Source: Caproicibacter sp002399225 (GTDB lineage: Bacteria > Bacillota > Clostridia > Oscillospirales > Acutalibacteraceae). From it: a DNA stretch of 64,000 nt. Below the pieces are notes generated by a model. It searched no databases. It saw only the letters and a program-made list of their open reading frames with translations, and had not been told where the DNA came from. Location: contig DAIOKN010000009.1 in the NCBI GenBank assembly GCA_036756705.1, positions 1 through 64,000 of the forward strand, read 5' to 3'. Positions within the stretch are counted from its first letter, which is position 1, and each line of letters starts with the position of its first letter. The position numbers were made by a program, and so were the translations under genes. Shown here in pieces: positions 42,128 to 50,985 of the stretch.

Positions 42128-42985
42128 ATGAAAACAGGAAAGAAGATTGCGGCACTTTTCCTAGCGGTCGCCATGACCGCTTCTTTAGCCGCCTGTTCAC
42201 AAACCAATAGCTCATCGGCAAGTGGGACGAAATCACAGGCTTCCGCCAAAACGAATTCGGCCGGCGCTTCTTCCACAGCATCTCTCGAAGCCGTAAAAAC
42301 TGTTAAAAGCGGCGTGCTCACGATGTCGACCAACGCGGAATTTGAGCCGTTTGAATACAAGGACAGTGGCAAAATAGTCGGCATCGATGTGGAAATCGGC
42401 CAAAAAATCGCCCAAAAACTGGGCTTAAAACTGGAAATCAACGATGTCTCTTTTGACTCTCTCGCGATGGAATTGCAAACCAACAAGGGTGACTTTGTCG
42501 CCGCCGGCTGGACCGAAGACCCGGATCGTGCAAAAAATGTTGATTTTTCCGACGTTTATTACAATGCTTCCCAGGCTATCATTGTGAAAAAGGGCAGCGC
42601 AATTCAGAAGACCGCCGACTTAAAAGGTAAAACTGTCGGTGTGCAGGGAGGAACTACTGGCGATACTTACTGCACGGATGAAGACGGAAAAAGTGCTGTC
42701 AAGGTTGGTACTGTAAAACGTTTTAACAAAGGCTCTGATGCAATCTCGGATCTGATCAACGGCAGAATCGACGCTGTGGTCATTGACGATTTTCCGGCAA
42801 ATAAATTTGTTGAGAAAAATCCGAGTAAAATTGTAAAGCTGAATCAGCCTCTGACCAATGAACAGTACGCAATCGGTGTGAAAAAAGGAAATAAAGCTTT
42901 GCTGAATGAGATCAACAGCGTACTGAAAGAAATGAAATCAAACGGAGAACTGGAGCAGATCGTCGAGAAATATAAAAAGGATTAA
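42128..42985 (+). CDS. Polar amino-acid ABC transporter substrate-binding lipoprotein
   Basis: Extracellular solute-binding protein, family 3, 285 residues. A lipoprotein signal peptide ends in LAAC with lipidated C23 (SLAACSQT), followed by a Ser/Ala-rich linker. The binding domain carries VLTMSTNAEFEPFEYKD, GIDVEIGQKIA and DLKGKTVGVQGGTTGD, typical of glutamine/cystine/general amino-acid binding proteins. ATG 42128 is used because AAAGGGG lies about 11 nt upstream and the signal peptide then begins normally. Permease and ATPase genes follow. The exact substrate cannot be read from sequence. Confidence 0.93.
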   Translation: MKTGKKIAALFLAVAMTASLAACSQTNSSSASGTKSQASAKTNSAGASSTASLEAVKTVKSGVLTMSTNAEFEPFEYKDSGKIVGIDVEIGQKIAQKLGLKLEINDVSFDSLAMELQTNKGDFVAAGWTEDPDRAKNVDFSDVYYNASQAIIVKKGSAIQKTADLKGKTVGVQGGTTGDTYCTDEDGKSAVKVGTVKRFNKGSDAISDLINGRIDAVVIDDFPANKFVEKNPSKIVKLNQPLTNEQYAIGVKKGNKALLNEINSVLKEMKSNGELEQIVEKYKKD

Positions 42986-43089
42986 AGTTGCCGTCTTGTC
43001 GTGACGAATCAAAAAGCAGCTGAAAAACTTGCAGGGCCGCGGAGGATATTTCGCACCCTGCATATGCTGTTTTCAGAGGGAGAATCTGC

Positions 43090-43842
43090 ATGAATCCACT
43101 TTTAAACGTACTGGCCCCGGGCCATTTTAATTTTACGCTGTCATTTTTTTCTTCGCTGTCTGATCAATTTTACCAATGCTTTATCTATAAAAGCCGTTAC
43201 CATTACATTACGGATGGTTTAAAAAACACCCTGATCATCACCTTGTTTGCCGTTTTGCTCGGTGTCATTTTAGGCACCATCGTCGCTGTGATCCGGGCCA
43301 CCCATATCGATAACCCCAAAAGGCTTAAAATTGCCAATGGAATCTGCACTTTGTATTTAACCGTTATCCGCGGAACGCCGGAACTGGTCCAACTGATGAT
43401 TATGTATTATATCATTCTAAGCCCAATCGGGCTCAGTGATATTACCTCGGCTATTTTGGCCTTTGGGATCAACTCGGGTGCCTATGTTGCAGAAGTGATC
43501 CGAAGCGGAATTCAGTCTGTCGACCGCGGGCAAATGGAAGCCGGCCGGTCTCTGGGCTTGAGCCAGAAAACAACGATGACAAAAATTGTTTTTCCACAGG
43601 CGCTGAAAAATGTTCTGCCCGCCATTGGAAACGAATTTATTACTCTGCTGAAAGACACCTCCATTGCCGGATACATCGGCATTCAGGAACTGACCAAAGG
43701 CGGCGACACGATCCTCAGCATCACATATCTTCCGTTTATGCCTCTGCTGATGACGGCTGCGGTATATTTGGTTATTGTCATTGGTTTGACTTCGGTTCTG
43801 ACCCGTTTCGAAAGGAGGCTGCACAGAAGTGATTACCGTTAA
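43090..43842 (+). CDS. Amino-acid ABC transporter permease
   Basis: HisM/GlnP-type inner-membrane permease, 250 residues, with about five transmembrane segments starting at residue 45 (LKNTLIITLFAVLLGVILGTIVAVIR). The EAA-loop-like segment GQMEAGRSLGLSQKTTMTKIVFPQALKNVLP and RGTPELVQL are family hallmarks. AGAGGGAG precedes the ATG. A GC-rich gap of 104 nt follows the binding-protein gene; the ATPase overlaps its 3' end by 14 nt. A single permease gene suggests a homodimeric channel. Confidence 0.94.
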   Translation: MNPLLNVLAPGHFNFTLSFFSSLSDQFYQCFIYKSRYHYITDGLKNTLIITLFAVLLGVILGTIVAVIRATHIDNPKRLKIANGICTLYLTVIRGTPELVQLMIMYYIILSPIGLSDITSAILAFGINSGAYVAEVIRSGIQSVDRGQMEAGRSLGLSQKTTMTKIVFPQALKNVLPAIGNEFITLLKDTSIAGYIGIQELTKGGDTILSITYLPFMPLLMTAAVYLVIVIGLTSVLTRFERRLHRSDYR

Positions 43843-44563
43843 AAATCTTTATAAAAGCTTTCACACGCTGGAAGGGGACATTGAAGTTCTGAAAGGGATT
43901 AACCAGGAGATTGAAAAAGGAGAAAAAGTCGTTATTATTGGGCCTTCCGGCTCTGGAAAAAGCACCTTTCTCCGCTGCCTCAATCTGCTGGAGCAGCCGA
44001 CAAAGGGAGAAATCTGGTTCGAAGGGCAGCAGATCAACACCCAAAAATGCGATATCAATCGCCACCGCAGAAAGATGGGCATGGTATTCCAGCATTTTAA
44101 TCTGTTCCCGCATCTGACTGTCAGAGAAAACATCACTCTCGCCCCGGTCACATTGAAGCTGAAAACACAGTCTGATGCGGAGCAGCAGGCAAATAGTCTT
44201 CTGGAGCGGGTCGGACTTGTCAATAAAGCGGATGCTTACCCCAATCAGCTTTCAGGCGGGCAGAAACAGAGAATCGCCATCGTACGCGCTCTAGCCATGG
44301 AACCGGATGTGATGCTGTTCGATGAACCGACCAGCGCACTTGATCCAGAAATGGTCGGGGAAGTGCTTCAAGTCATGAAAGAGCTTGCCGATGAGGGAAT
44401 GACCATGGTTGTCGTGACCCATGAAATGGCTTTCGCCAAGGAAGTTGCCACGCGCGTCTTATTTATGGCGGACGGTCAAATCCTGGAAGAAGCCAAACCG
44501 GAGAAATTTTTTAATCACCCGCAAAATCCGCGGCTGAAAGACTTTTTGTCAAAGGTTCTTTAA
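43829..44563 (+). CDS. Amino-acid ABC transporter ATP-binding protein
   Basis: GlnQ/HisP-type ATPase, 244 residues, that drives uptake. Walker A GPSGSGKS is at 38-45, the Q-loop is in MVFQHFNLFPHLTV, the signature is LSGGQKQR, Walker B VMLFDEPTSALDPE and the switch histidine in VVVTHEMAFA. GTG start with AAAGGAGG upstream overlaps the permease by 14 nt. The stop is 11 nt before a 21-bp perfect hairpin. Confidence 0.96.
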   Translation: MITVKNLYKSFHTLEGDIEVLKGINQEIEKGEKVVIIGPSGSGKSTFLRCLNLLEQPTKGEIWFEGQQINTQKCDINRHRRKMGMVFQHFNLFPHLTVRENITLAPVTLKLKTQSDAEQQANSLLERVGLVNKADAYPNQLSGGQKQRIAIVRALAMEPDVMLFDEPTSALDPEMVGEVLQVMKELADEGMTMVVVTHEMAFAKEVATRVLFMADGQILEEAKPEKFFNHPQNPRLKDFLSKVL

Positions 44564-44574
44564 AACTCTTATAT

Positions 44575-44628
44575 CCTGTGTTAGAATGAGGAAAATGGTG
44601 AAAGCTGTTTTCCTCATTCTAACACAGG
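44575..44628 (+). repeat. 21-bp perfect inverted repeat after the ABC operon
   Basis: Arms 44575-44595 and 44608-44628 are perfectly complementary over 21 nt around a 12-nt loop. No T-tract follows (AGCGTCGG), so it is not a standard terminator. It could stabilise the mRNA 3' end or be cut by RNase III, or be a small repeat element. Confidence 0.8.
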
Positions 44629-44694
44629 AGCGTCGGGCAGAAAACAATTTTAACGGGAAAATCAAAAATGCAAAACTTTTAGGGGATGGTGACA

Positions 44695-45573
44695 ATGCCC
44701 GCCGCGATCGCGCATTACTATCACGCACTTCAGGTCTGGAAACAAAACGGGTGGAAAGATTCTTCAAAATTCAAAGATGCTTTTCTTTGGGGGGCGCAAG
44801 GACCGGATTTTTTTTACTTTGACAGGATCCTCCAGCCTTGGAAAGAAAATCTTCGCGGAATCGGAAGTCGCCTGCATCGCGAAAAGCCGTCCCACCTTCT
44901 GAACGCAATGCGGAATTTTCAGACAAGTGAAGGAAATCAGGTCACAGAAGCCTATCTGTACGGGTTTCTATGCCATTACAGTTTGGATCGGACGGTTCAT
45001 CCTTTCGTCTATTGGGATGTTTCCAATCTCCGGAAACTTTATCCGGGAAGGGGAGACGGCTTCCTCCATAACCAGACGGAATCCATCTTGGACGGTATTC
45101 TTCTCCGTTCCGTCAACGGACAGCTTGCAAATGAGTTCGACCTGCGGCAAACCGTTCCCCGAAACCCGGAAGTTGAAAAAGCCATCGCCCAGATGTATGC
45201 TTCTGTACTTGTTCGGCTTTATGGAAATTATGCTTCTCAAAAAGAGCTGCTGCGGGCCATGAAAGAATGCCGAAAAATCAGCGGACTTCTCAGAGACCGC
45301 TGGATGATGAAAAAGCCGCTGGCGGAAGCGCTGGAAAGAATCCTGCACAGATATCTGTTTTCAAGCGCGATCCGCGGAATCAGTGAACCGGACGGATTTG
45401 ATTATGCAAATGTGCTTCATTCTGAATGGGTCTGGCCGGAGAATTGCTTCACCCGCAGAACAGAAAGCTTTTTCGACCTGTTCCAAAACAGTATCCAGGA
45501 AAGCATCCAGTTTATTCATGCATGTAAAATTGCTAATTTTAGCGAGCTGACACAAAATATTTCATTTTGTTAG
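44695..45573 (+). CDS. Zinc-dependent phospholipase C-like protein
   Basis: A 292-residue protein with the zinc-dependent phospholipase C/S1-P1 nuclease-like helical fold, of the group annotated as zinc-dependent phospholipase C family in Clostridia. It starts PAAIAHYYHALQVW, has GAQGPDFFYFD, YGFLCHYSLDRTVHPFVYW and HNQTESILDGILL, with several His/Asp that could hold zinc. No signal peptide, so a cytoplasmic role is likelier than a toxin role. ATG 44695 has AGGGGATGGTG upstream. Substrate unknown. luxS follows after 14 nt. Confidence 0.82.
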   Translation: MPAAIAHYYHALQVWKQNGWKDSSKFKDAFLWGAQGPDFFYFDRILQPWKENLRGIGSRLHREKPSHLLNAMRNFQTSEGNQVTEAYLYGFLCHYSLDRTVHPFVYWDVSNLRKLYPGRGDGFLHNQTESILDGILLRSVNGQLANEFDLRQTVPRNPEVEKAIAQMYASVLVRLYGNYASQKELLRAMKECRKISGLLRDRWMMKKPLAEALERILHRYLFSSAIRGISEPDGFDYANVLHSEWVWPENCFTRRTESFFDLFQNSIQESIQFIHACKIANFSELTQNISFC

Positions 45574-45587
45574 GGAGGAAAAAGAAT

Positions 45588-46046
45588 ATGGAACGCATTG
45601 CCAGTTTTAGTGTCAATCATAACAAACTTTTTCCCGGCATTTACACTTCACGAATCGACGGTGACATCACGACTTACGATATCCGAATGAGAAAGCCGAA
45701 TGTACCGCCTTACCTTTCCAATCCGGTGTTGCATACGATTGAACATTTGTTTGCAACTTTTTCAAGAAATTCAGCAATGAAAGACCATGTAATTTATTTT
45801 GGTCCGATGGGGTGCCGAACGGGATTTTACCTTTTGCTCCGAAATACAGAGCCCACTGATGCTATCCGGCTGATTGTGGATACTTTCCGGCAGATAGCCG
45901 CATACACAGGCCCCATCCCGGGTGCGTCCGCCTCTGAATGCGGGAATTACCGGGAACATGATTTGCCAGGTGCTGTCCAGAAAGCAAAAGACTTTCTGCC
46001 GGTGATTGAAAACTGGACACCGGAGAATTTGAAGTACACCGTATAA
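45588..46046 (+). CDS. luxS: S-ribosylhomocysteine lyase
   Basis: Cleaves S-ribosylhomocysteine to homocysteine and DPD, the AI-2 precursor, in the activated methyl cycle. The 152-residue protein has the metal motif HTIEH (H49, H53) with the third ligand C118 in SECGNY and the catalytic C76 in MGCRTGFY. AGGGAGGAAAAAG precedes the ATG at 45588. metK, which starts the same cycle, lies in this window but elsewhere; no pfs gene is nearby. Length is normal. Confidence 0.97.
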   Translation: MERIASFSVNHNKLFPGIYTSRIDGDITTYDIRMRKPNVPPYLSNPVLHTIEHLFATFSRNSAMKDHVIYFGPMGCRTGFYLLLRNTEPTDAIRLIVDTFRQIAAYTGPIPGASASECGNYREHDLPGAVQKAKDFLPVIENWTPENLKYTV

Positions 46047-46070
46047 AATCAAAGAATTCTTTCGAAAGGG

Positions 46071-46099
46071 TTGCAAATTTGTAACTTTTGTTATATGAT
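46071..46099 (+). promoter_or_regulatory. Promoter of the M23 peptidase gene
   Basis: TTGCAA (46071-46076), 17 nt, TATGAT (46094-46099). It is embedded in TGTAAC/GTTACA-type repeats: TTTGTAAC (46078-46085) and GTTACAAA (46111-46118) form an inverted repeat around the -10, and TTACAA-AA-TTGTAA (46112-46125) is a second one. Confidence 0.65.
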
Positions 46100-46155
46100 A
46101 GAGAGCATGAGTTACAAAATTGTAATTTATTGAACCATCGAAAGGATTTATTTTC

Positions 46156-47874
46156 ATGTCAATCCAAAAGCTTGCCGGGCTGCCGAAGCTTAGTCAAAAA
46201 GCAGCCGGATTCAAACGGCATGATATGAATATCTGTTTTTGCCGTTTTTTATATGTTGTCGGAATTCAGTCCATCCGGATTATCAAACGCCTGAGGCGAA
46301 GAGCAAGCCGCTTTCTGCGGCCGCTTTTCAATGCCTGCCGGCATCTTTATGACCTTTCGGTCGGAAGAAGACTTCTTGGGCTGAGAGAAGAGTTTCGCTC
46401 CATTCGAAGTGGCTTTCTTATTGCAGGCCACCGCATTCGGAAAGCCAGCCGTGAGGGAGTTTTCGCGACTGTCGAAGAGTGTTTTCAGGTAACGGGAATC
46501 AGTTTTCGGATCCATAGGGGATTTACGCTGTCTGTGTTTCGTATCGCAGTGCCGGTAGTTTCCGTCTTTTTGCTTTTCTGTACGGTACAATACTGGAACC
46601 ATTTAAATTTTGGCCTGATTCTGGTCAACAATGGCGAACAGATTGCAGTCATTCAAAATGAAAGCACCTATGAAAAGGCCACTGAACTGGTAAACCAGCG
46701 CATGATTCACGACACTGTGTCCGGAGAATCACAAATGAAATTCAAGCCGAGTTTTCAGCTTGCAGCAGGGAACAAGGCCTTTGCCAACACCTCTGATGTC
46801 TGCAATAAATTAATTGAGCAATCGAATGGCATTATAGAGGAGGCCAGTGGTCTTTATGTGAACGGAGAGTTGATGGGAGTTGTAAAAAGCGGTGCGGATC
46901 TTCGTTATTTGATTCAGGAAATGCTCAGCAAAGCCTGTGGAAGCGATCCCAAAACCACTGCGCAATTTCTTCAAAACGTTGAAATTGAAAACGGCCTTTA
47001 CCCAACCACTTCCATTCTATCGACGGACGATATGAGCCAGCTGATGACGAGTACTGTTAAAACCGGCGCCACCTATCGGGTGCAAGACGGAGATACGGTT
47101 ACTTCAATCGCCAGGGCCAATCATATGAAGGTTTCCAAACTGAATCAGCTGAACGGAAATCAGCTTGGTGATTCCATCCATCCGGGCAGCCTGATCAATA
47201 TTGAAGTGGCAGAGCCTAGATTGAAAATCGAGCTGATCCAGACACAAACTCGCCAGGTACCGATCCCTTTTAAAACGATTCCCCGCAATGATGATTCCCA
47301 ATATACCGATTATACGAAAGTTTTGACGCAGGGAGTCGATGGCGTTCAGGAATGTGTGGATAAAGTCTATACCGTGGATGGGACAGAAACAAAAATGGAA
47401 ACCGTCAGTGAAAAAATTTTGTCTCAGCCCGTTGATAAAGTTGTGCTGACTGGCACAAAAAAAAGGCCCAAAACGGAAAGCGGTATCAGCAGCGGCAGTC
47501 TGATGTGGCCGGTCCCGTCACTTCATACCATCACAACCTATTTTACCTGGCGCTGGGGAGAGTTTCATTACGGGATCGATATCTCCGGGACTAACGCATA
47601 CGGAAAAACCATCGTTGCCGCGGATGGCGGGACCGTGACGGACGCGGGATGGGACGGAGGGTATGGGTACCGGGTGGTCATCTGCCACACAGGCACTTTG
47701 ACCACTTTGTACGGGCATTGCAGTCAGCTACTTGTTTCGGCCGGACAAAAGGTTTCGAAAGGCCAGGCGATTGCCAAGATCGGCAGCACTGGAAATTCAA
47801 CAGGGCCGCACTGCCATTTTGAAGTAAGAGAAGGTGGAACAAAAGTTAACCCGTTAAACTATGTGCATAATTAA
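46156..47874 (+). CDS. Membrane-anchored M23 peptidase with LysM and G5 domains
   Basis: Cell-wall hydrolase of 572 residues. A basic cytoplasmic stretch of about 120 residues comes before one membrane segment (about 123-146). Outside are a region of unclear type, LysM (about 295-342, TYRVQDGDTVTSIARANHMK), a G5 domain (about 355-430) and a C-terminal M23/LytM metallopeptidase (about 455-570) with HYGIDISG, GHCSQLL and GPHCHFEVREGG holding the zinc ligands. It probably cuts peptidoglycan cross-links during growth or sporulation. The long basic N-terminus is unusual; the ATG at 46156 has GAAAGGA upstream. Confidence 0.9.
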   Translation: MSIQKLAGLPKLSQKAAGFKRHDMNICFCRFLYVVGIQSIRIIKRLRRRASRFLRPLFNACRHLYDLSVGRRLLGLREEFRSIRSGFLIAGHRIRKASREGVFATVEECFQVTGISFRIHRGFTLSVFRIAVPVVSVFLLFCTVQYWNHLNFGLILVNNGEQIAVIQNESTYEKATELVNQRMIHDTVSGESQMKFKPSFQLAAGNKAFANTSDVCNKLIEQSNGIIEEASGLYVNGELMGVVKSGADLRYLIQEMLSKACGSDPKTTAQFLQNVEIENGLYPTTSILSTDDMSQLMTSTVKTGATYRVQDGDTVTSIARANHMKVSKLNQLNGNQLGDSIHPGSLINIEVAEPRLKIELIQTQTRQVPIPFKTIPRNDDSQYTDYTKVLTQGVDGVQECVDKVYTVDGTETKMETVSEKILSQPVDKVVLTGTKKRPKTESGISSGSLMWPVPSLHTITTYFTWRWGEFHYGIDISGTNAYGKTIVAADGGTVTDAGWDGGYGYRVVICHTGTLTTLYGHCSQLLVSAGQKVSKGQAIAKIGSTGNSTGPHCHFEVREGGTKVNPLNYVHN

Positions 47875-48025
47875 ACCTTTTCAGGGTTATGATAATTTTA
47901 CTGAAATATGATACGCTTTGATTAGACTGAAGAAGCCTCTTCAAGGCGTATTTTTGTAAAGAAAAATTTAAAGTGCAGGGCCGCCCTGCATATTTTTGCA
48001 ATGGCGTAACAATTTTGGTTTTTTA

Positions 48026-48054
48026 TTGACTTTTAAAGCTTCCTGTATTATTAT
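48026..48054 (+). promoter_or_regulatory. Upstream promoter candidate in the murA leader
   Basis: TTGACT (48026-48031), 17 nt, TATTAT (48049-48054). It would give a leader of about 175 nt on murA. Confidence 0.5.
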
Positions 48055-48174
48055 CAATAAGGTATAATAAAATTTGGTTTTCACCCTGCTTTGATGTGGG
48101 TTTATGCTATTTTTTACTTTGAAAATGAGTCGTTTTTATTCAAATATTTACAGGTATGGAAAATGAAAAATTAA

Positions 48175-48203
48175 TTTAATATTTGATAAAAACTTGTTAT
48201 AAT
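48175..48203 (+). promoter_or_regulatory. Proximal murA promoter
   Basis: TTTAAT (48175-48180), 17 nt, TATAAT (48198-48203) with TG-T before it (extended -10). It lies 33 nt before the TTG start. Confidence 0.6.
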
Positions 48204-48235
48204 AGTATTGTCAGTAGAAGATTGGAGCGACCGTA

Positions 48236-49519
48236 TTGGATAAATTTGTAATTTGTGGTGGACACCGTCTGGCCGGAAAAGTTTGCATCAGCGGTGCAAA
48301 AAACGCAGCAGTGGCCATCATCCCGGCGACTATCCTTTCGGATGGGGTTTGCCGTATTGAAAATGTCCCAGATATTACCGATGTTTCTTCCATGACGGGT
48401 ATTTTATGTGATATGGGTGCCAAGATCCGCACGATCAATAAATCGACCTTTGAAATTGATCCGAGGCCGATTCGCACTTATGTCGCTTCTGATGATCTGG
48501 CAAGGCATATCCGCGGTTCTTATTATTTAATGGGCGCTCTGTTGGGCCGTTTTCACCATGCGACGGTCACGATGCCGGGCGGCTGTGACTTTGGCGTACG
48601 CCCAATCGACCAGCATCTCAAAGGTTTTTTGGCCTTAGGAGCAAAATATAAACTGGAAAACGGAATGGTTGATGTGTCCGCAGATCATCTGGTGGGCACG
48701 ACGATTTATTTGGATGTTGTGTCAGTCGGCGCAACGGTTAACATCATGCTGGCTGCGGTAAAGGCGGAAGGGACAACTGTCATTGAAAATGCCGCAAAAG
48801 AACCGCATATTGTCGATCTGGCGAACTTTTTAAATTCCATGGGCGCAGATATCCGGGGTGCCGGCACAGATGTCATCAAGATTTATGGTGTGACGCATTT
48901 AAAGGGCTCCACTTACTCTATTATTCCGGATCAGATTGAAGCGGGAACTTATATGGTTGCGGCGGCTGCAACCGGCGGGGACATTTTAGTAAAAAATGTC
49001 ATTCCAAAACATTTGGAATCCATTTCTGCCAAGCTGGAAGAAATGGGCGTTCAAATCGAAGAATTTGATGATTCTATCCATGTGGTCCGCAACGGTCCTT
49101 TAAATAAATGCAATATCAAAACGATGCCTCACCCTGGATTTCCAACGGACATGCACCCGCAGATTGCGGTGCTTCTTTCTATTGCCAACGGCACAAGCAT
49201 CATCAATGAAAGTGTTTGGGACAATCGCTTCCGTTATGTTGAAGAGCTCAAGCGTATGGGCGCACAGATTTCGGTAGATGGAAAACTGGCCGTGATTGAA
49301 GGAGTGGACCATTTGGATGCCGCTCCGGTCCGTGCAACGGATCTCCGTGCAGGCGCGGCGATGATTATCGCAGGACTTTGCGCACGCGGAACAACGCAGG
49401 TTGAGGATATCCATCATATCGAGCGTGGCTATGAAGACGTGGAAAATAAATTCCGAAAGCTGGGGGCAGACATCCGCCGAGTTCATGTTCCGGATGCCGA
49501 ATCGGCAAAGGTGGTCTGA
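48236..49519 (+). CDS. murA: UDP-N-acetylglucosamine 1-carboxyvinyltransferase
   Basis: First committed enzyme of peptidoglycan synthesis; transfers enolpyruvate from PEP to UDP-GlcNAc, and is the fosfomycin target. The 427-residue protein has GAKNAAVAIIPATIL with the catalytic lysine region, the active-site cysteine in MPGGCDFGVRPIDQHLKGF, and RATDLRAGAAMIIAGL near the end. TTG start with GGAG about nine bases upstream. The YycJ-like gene follows after 133 nt. Low-GC Firmicutes often have two murA copies; only one is visible here. Confidence 0.95.
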   Translation: MDKFVICGGHRLAGKVCISGAKNAAVAIIPATILSDGVCRIENVPDITDVSSMTGILCDMGAKIRTINKSTFEIDPRPIRTYVASDDLARHIRGSYYLMGALLGRFHHATVTMPGGCDFGVRPIDQHLKGFLALGAKYKLENGMVDVSADHLVGTTIYLDVVSVGATVNIMLAAVKAEGTTVIENAAKEPHIVDLANFLNSMGADIRGAGTDVIKIYGVTHLKGSTYSIIPDQIEAGTYMVAAAATGGDILVKNVIPKHLESISAKLEEMGVQIEEFDDSIHVVRNGPLNKCNIKTMPHPGFPTDMHPQIAVLLSIANGTSIINESVWDNRFRYVEELKRMGAQISVDGKLAVIEGVDHLDAAPVRATDLRAGAAMIIAGLCARGTTQVEDIHHIERGYEDVENKFRKLGADIRRVHVPDAESAKVV

Positions 49520-49652
49520 AAGACAGAGGGGACGGAAGGCATCGTCCCTTTTTTATTCGAAACAGAACAATGACAAAATTCAGCAGAATATGCAGAATAT
49601 ATTGAATGATCCCATAGATCAGCAACATATAGAAAGCAATGGAGGGAACAGA

Positions 49653-50447
49653 TTGGCGCGTTTTTGCACGCTGTTCAGCGGCAGTAGCGGGAATAGTTAT
49701 TACATAGGTTCAGAACAGGCCGGTATTTTAATTGATGCGGGAAGAACGGCAAAGCAGCTTGATGCCATGCTGAAACATTGCGGAATTGAATTGGAAGCCA
49801 TTCAGGCAATCTTTGTCACGCACGAACATTCCGATCATGTAAAGGGATTGCGGGTATTCGCCTCACGGCATCACCTTCCGGTCTTTGCTTCTGCCGGCAC
49901 ACTGTCGGAACTGGAGCTTCTGGATTGTCTCAGCCCAAAATATCAAGCGGATGTCATCGATCATGCCGGCATGGAATGTGCAGGCATGTTTATAACGCCT
50001 TTTCATACTTCTCACGACAGCGCCGAAAGCGTCGGCTACCGCATTGAAACTAAAGATGGCCGAACCGTCGCCATTTCGACGGATTTGGGGTTCCTTTCGG
50101 AAGAGGTACGGCAGGAACTGACCGGTGCAGACCTGATCGTGCTGGAATCCAACCATGACGTCGGCATGCTGCAAAACGGCCCTTATCCATATTCGCTGAA
50201 ACGACGTATCCTATCAAAAACAGGTCACCTTTCGAATATGGCCTGCGCAGAGGAATTAAGCGGCTTTGCAGCGGGTGGCACAACGCGGTTTGTACTGGCA
50301 CATCTCAGTTCTGAAAACAACACGCCGGAACTGGCCTATCAAACCTCTTTGTGTTCTCTGACTTTATCCGGAAGGAAACAGGGAATTGATTTCGAACTGT
50401 ATGTGGCTCCGAAAGAAAATAAAGAAGGAAAGCTGATTCGATTCTGA
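49653..50447 (+). CDS. walJ: WalJ/YycJ-type MBL-fold hydrolase
   Basis: Metallo-beta-lactamase-fold protein of the YycJ/WalJ/VicX family, with proposed nuclease activity linked to replication and cell-wall control. The 264-residue protein starts ARFCTLFSGSSGNSYYIG, has the metal motif THEHSDH near residue 60, the DLGFLSEE and LESNHDVGML segments and HLSSENNTPELA. TTG 49653 is chosen: GGAGGG lies 6 nt upstream and the product then begins as in the family. walRK is not next to it; rlmH follows after 1 nt, as in many Firmicutes. Confidence 0.92.
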   Translation: MARFCTLFSGSSGNSYYIGSEQAGILIDAGRTAKQLDAMLKHCGIELEAIQAIFVTHEHSDHVKGLRVFASRHHLPVFASAGTLSELELLDCLSPKYQADVIDHAGMECAGMFITPFHTSHDSAESVGYRIETKDGRTVAISTDLGFLSEEVRQELTGADLIVLESNHDVGMLQNGPYPYSLKRRILSKTGHLSNMACAEELSGFAAGGTTRFVLAHLSSENNTPELAYQTSLCSLTLSGRKQGIDFELYVAPKENKEGKLIRF

Positions 50448-50448
50448 A

Positions 50449-50931
50449 ATGCTGAAATGTGATCTGATCTGTGTGGGAAAACTCAGAGAAGGATACTGGA
50501 AAAAAGCTTTTGAAGAATATGCAAGACGTCTGCGGCCATTTTGCCGGCTTTCTGTGACGGAACTCACGGAAAGCCGGCTGCCGGATCAGCCAAGTGAGAT
50601 TCAGATTCGTTCAGCGCTGGATGCAGAAGCGGATCGGATTTTGTCTTTGACCGGTCATTCCGCTTCCCTTATTGCACTGTGCATCGAAGGAAAAGCTTTA
50701 TCCTCTGAGCAGTTTGCAGAAGTCTTTCGAACTTCCGCCCTACGGGGAACAAGCCGGTTATGCTTCGTGATTGGAAGCTCGTACGGACTTTCCAACCGGG
50801 TGAAAGAAAAAGCATCTCTCCTGCTCTCCATGTCCTCCATGACATTTCCGCACCAGCTTGCAAGAGTGATGCTCATTGAACAGACTTATCGGGCTTTTCA
50901 AATTCTCCATCATGGAAAGTATCATAAATAG
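50449..50931 (+). CDS. rlmH: 23S rRNA (pseudouridine1915-N3)-methyltransferase
   Basis: SPOUT-class methyltransferase acting on pseudouridine 1915 of 23S rRNA in the assembled 70S ribosome. The 160-residue protein begins KCDLICVGKLREGYWKKAFEEY and ends with FPHQLARVMLIEQTYRAFQI and HGKYHK, highly typical; GSSYGLS lies in the knot. The ATG lies 1 nt after the walJ stop. Length matches the family (about 159). Confidence 0.96.
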   Translation: MLKCDLICVGKLREGYWKKAFEEYARRLRPFCRLSVTELTESRLPDQPSEIQIRSALDAEADRILSLTGHSASLIALCIEGKALSSEQFAEVFRTSALRGTSRLCFVIGSSYGLSNRVKEKASLLLSMSSMTFPHQLARVMLIEQTYRAFQILHHGKYHK

Positions 50932-50985
50932 CTCTTCTGTTTGTGGACTCTCTGGCTCAGGATGCCTAAAACACAAAGCATAAAA

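Larger units (their letters stand above)
47875..48235 (+). other. AT-rich intergenic region before murA
   Basis: 361 nt without a gene. It contains a weak hairpin TGAAGA/TCTTCA near 47930 followed by ATTTTTG, and two promoter-like sites (48026-48054 and 48175-48203). I see no known riboswitch or T-box. Confidence 0.6.

Noticed and set aside
44586..44822. Open frame starting in the 21-bp hairpin
   Set aside because: Its start lies in the hairpin and it overlaps the zinc-PLC-like gene in another frame; no family features.
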